From Silene noctiflora (Eukaryota > Streptophyta > Magnoliopsida > Caryophyllales > Caryophyllaceae): a stretch of 31,201 nt of DNA. The position numbers and the translations under genes are program-made. The DNA is taken from assembly GCA_009801015.1 (NCBI GenBank), contig VHZZ01013896.1, forward strand, positions 4,323 to 35,523, read 5' to 3'. The notes beneath the pieces are model-generated. The model was not told the DNA's origin. It saw only the letters and a list, made by a program, of their open reading frames with translations, and ran no database searches. Numbering within the stretch: the stretch's first letter is position 1; every line of letters starts with the position of its first letter. Below are positions 30,437-31,201 of the stretch, in pieces.

Positions 30437-31201
30437 TGTAATACCCGGATATTTTGGGACCCGCAAAGGACCCTTGGGATGCGTGAGGGGACCCTTGTCT
30501 GCTCGGAAGTGAATTATGACCATAAACTAGATTTAGTGGAGTTGTTATAATGTCCGCCTATAGAAGGGTCGTTTAAAACTATCATAACTTTAGATATATA
30601 CATGGTATTGATGTGATTGCAATTGGAGGTGATATCTTATTCTCTTACGATTCCAACGGTAGGTCACACGCCCAAAATGACCAAGAAACGAGTGAGATAT
30701 GACTGTTTTACGAAAACTGGTCATTGCTGAGAACTGCGTTGTACTCGACCGAGTGGTCTCAGTACTCGATCGAGTGGAGTTCACTCGATCGAGTGTGATC
30801 AGTACTCGATCGAGTATGTGTCACTCGGTCGATTGAACTCTCTACTCGACCGAGTGAGGCTGGCAGAATCCGCGATAACTCAATTTAGATCCCTTTTTTT
30901 ATCCAAAATCCAAATCATTTCATATCTTCTTCCTTCTTCAACCAAACATTCTCCCTTCTCTCTAGAATGCTCCCTAAGCCTCTCACATGACCTTTAAGCT
31001 TGTATTTGAAGATGAAACCTCCACCTAGCTTCCGATCTATCATTGTAAGTTGAAATTCCACATTTCTCCTTTGTTTATCCTAACCCTAGAATTTGGGGGT
31101 TTTCACGGGGATGATTAATTAGTGGTTTTAATTAGTTTAATGAGTAATTAAAGGGTAATAATAAGGTGTTTTACTTAGTATAATAATATAGGATGTATTA
31201 T
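30437..31201 (+). mobile_element. LTR with TGTAATACCC start, truncated by the window end
   Basis: It begins TGTAATACCCGGATATTTTG, sharing its terminus type with the solo LTR at 1507. About 300 bp in (30753-30858) it carries six ACTCGATCGAGT-type palindromes, again like that LTR, followed by a pyrimidine-rich stretch. At least 765 bp are present. Whether it is a solo LTR or the 5' end of a complete element cannot be judged. Confidence 0.75.

Overview
This is a plant nuclear window. It has intron-containing genes with GT..AG junctions, AT-rich spacers, and dense nested LTR retrotransposons, MITEs and hAT-type elements. The termini of two LTR families (TGTAATACCC..., and TGTAAC... on the minus strand) together with the ACTCGATCGAGT arrays suggest a eudicot of the Caryophyllales, perhaps Caryophyllaceae. 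That taxonomic guess is from memory and is not proven here.

Layout: 1-1.25 kb is anonymous spacer. At 1.26-2.79 kb a short open reading frame is split by a 1,232-bp solo LTR with a perfect 5-bp target duplication (AAATG). From 2,951 to 11,245 lies a decayed minus-strand Ty1/copia element flanked by CATAT. It was itself invaded by a 2.7-kb solo LTR in its 3' untranslated part and by a Stowaway MITE in gag. At 11.27-11.59 kb there is a 79-bp tandem duplication and a short coding-like relic. Into that relic a plus-strand Ty3/gypsy element inserted (11,590-17,119, TSD CTTAT, two 590-bp LTRs). Its gag-pol frame is continuous apart from three stop codons. A miniature LTR element (TRIM) follows at about 17.46-17.76 kb.

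From 18.1 to 28.9 kb the window is genic. A minus-strand nine-exon gene at 18,106-21,586 encodes a 659-aa auxilin-like J-domain protein that I identify as JAC1 (chloroplast photorelocation). A plus-strand five-exon NRAMP metal transporter at 22,978-26,776 encodes 544 aa. A minus-strand two-exon snakin-1/GASA peptide gene at 27,562-28,916 encodes 89 aa. JAC1 and NRAMP are divergent, while NRAMP and snakin converge. All three have open frames with consistent splice phases. No functional link between them is implied. Transposons sit in the introns and spacers: a MITE in a JAC1 intron, a hAT-type MITE between JAC1 and NRAMP, and an 861-bp hAT derivative with a BED zinc-finger remnant in NRAMP intron 2.

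The right end (29.68-31.2 kb) returns to retroelement debris and ends inside an LTR related to the solo LTR at 1.5 kb.

The observation I rate highest is the NRAMP protein's transmembrane-6 motif. It reads T-P-H-N where metal-transporting family members have M-P-H-N, so the metal-coordinating, selectivity-setting methionine is missing while the rest of the protein looks intact.
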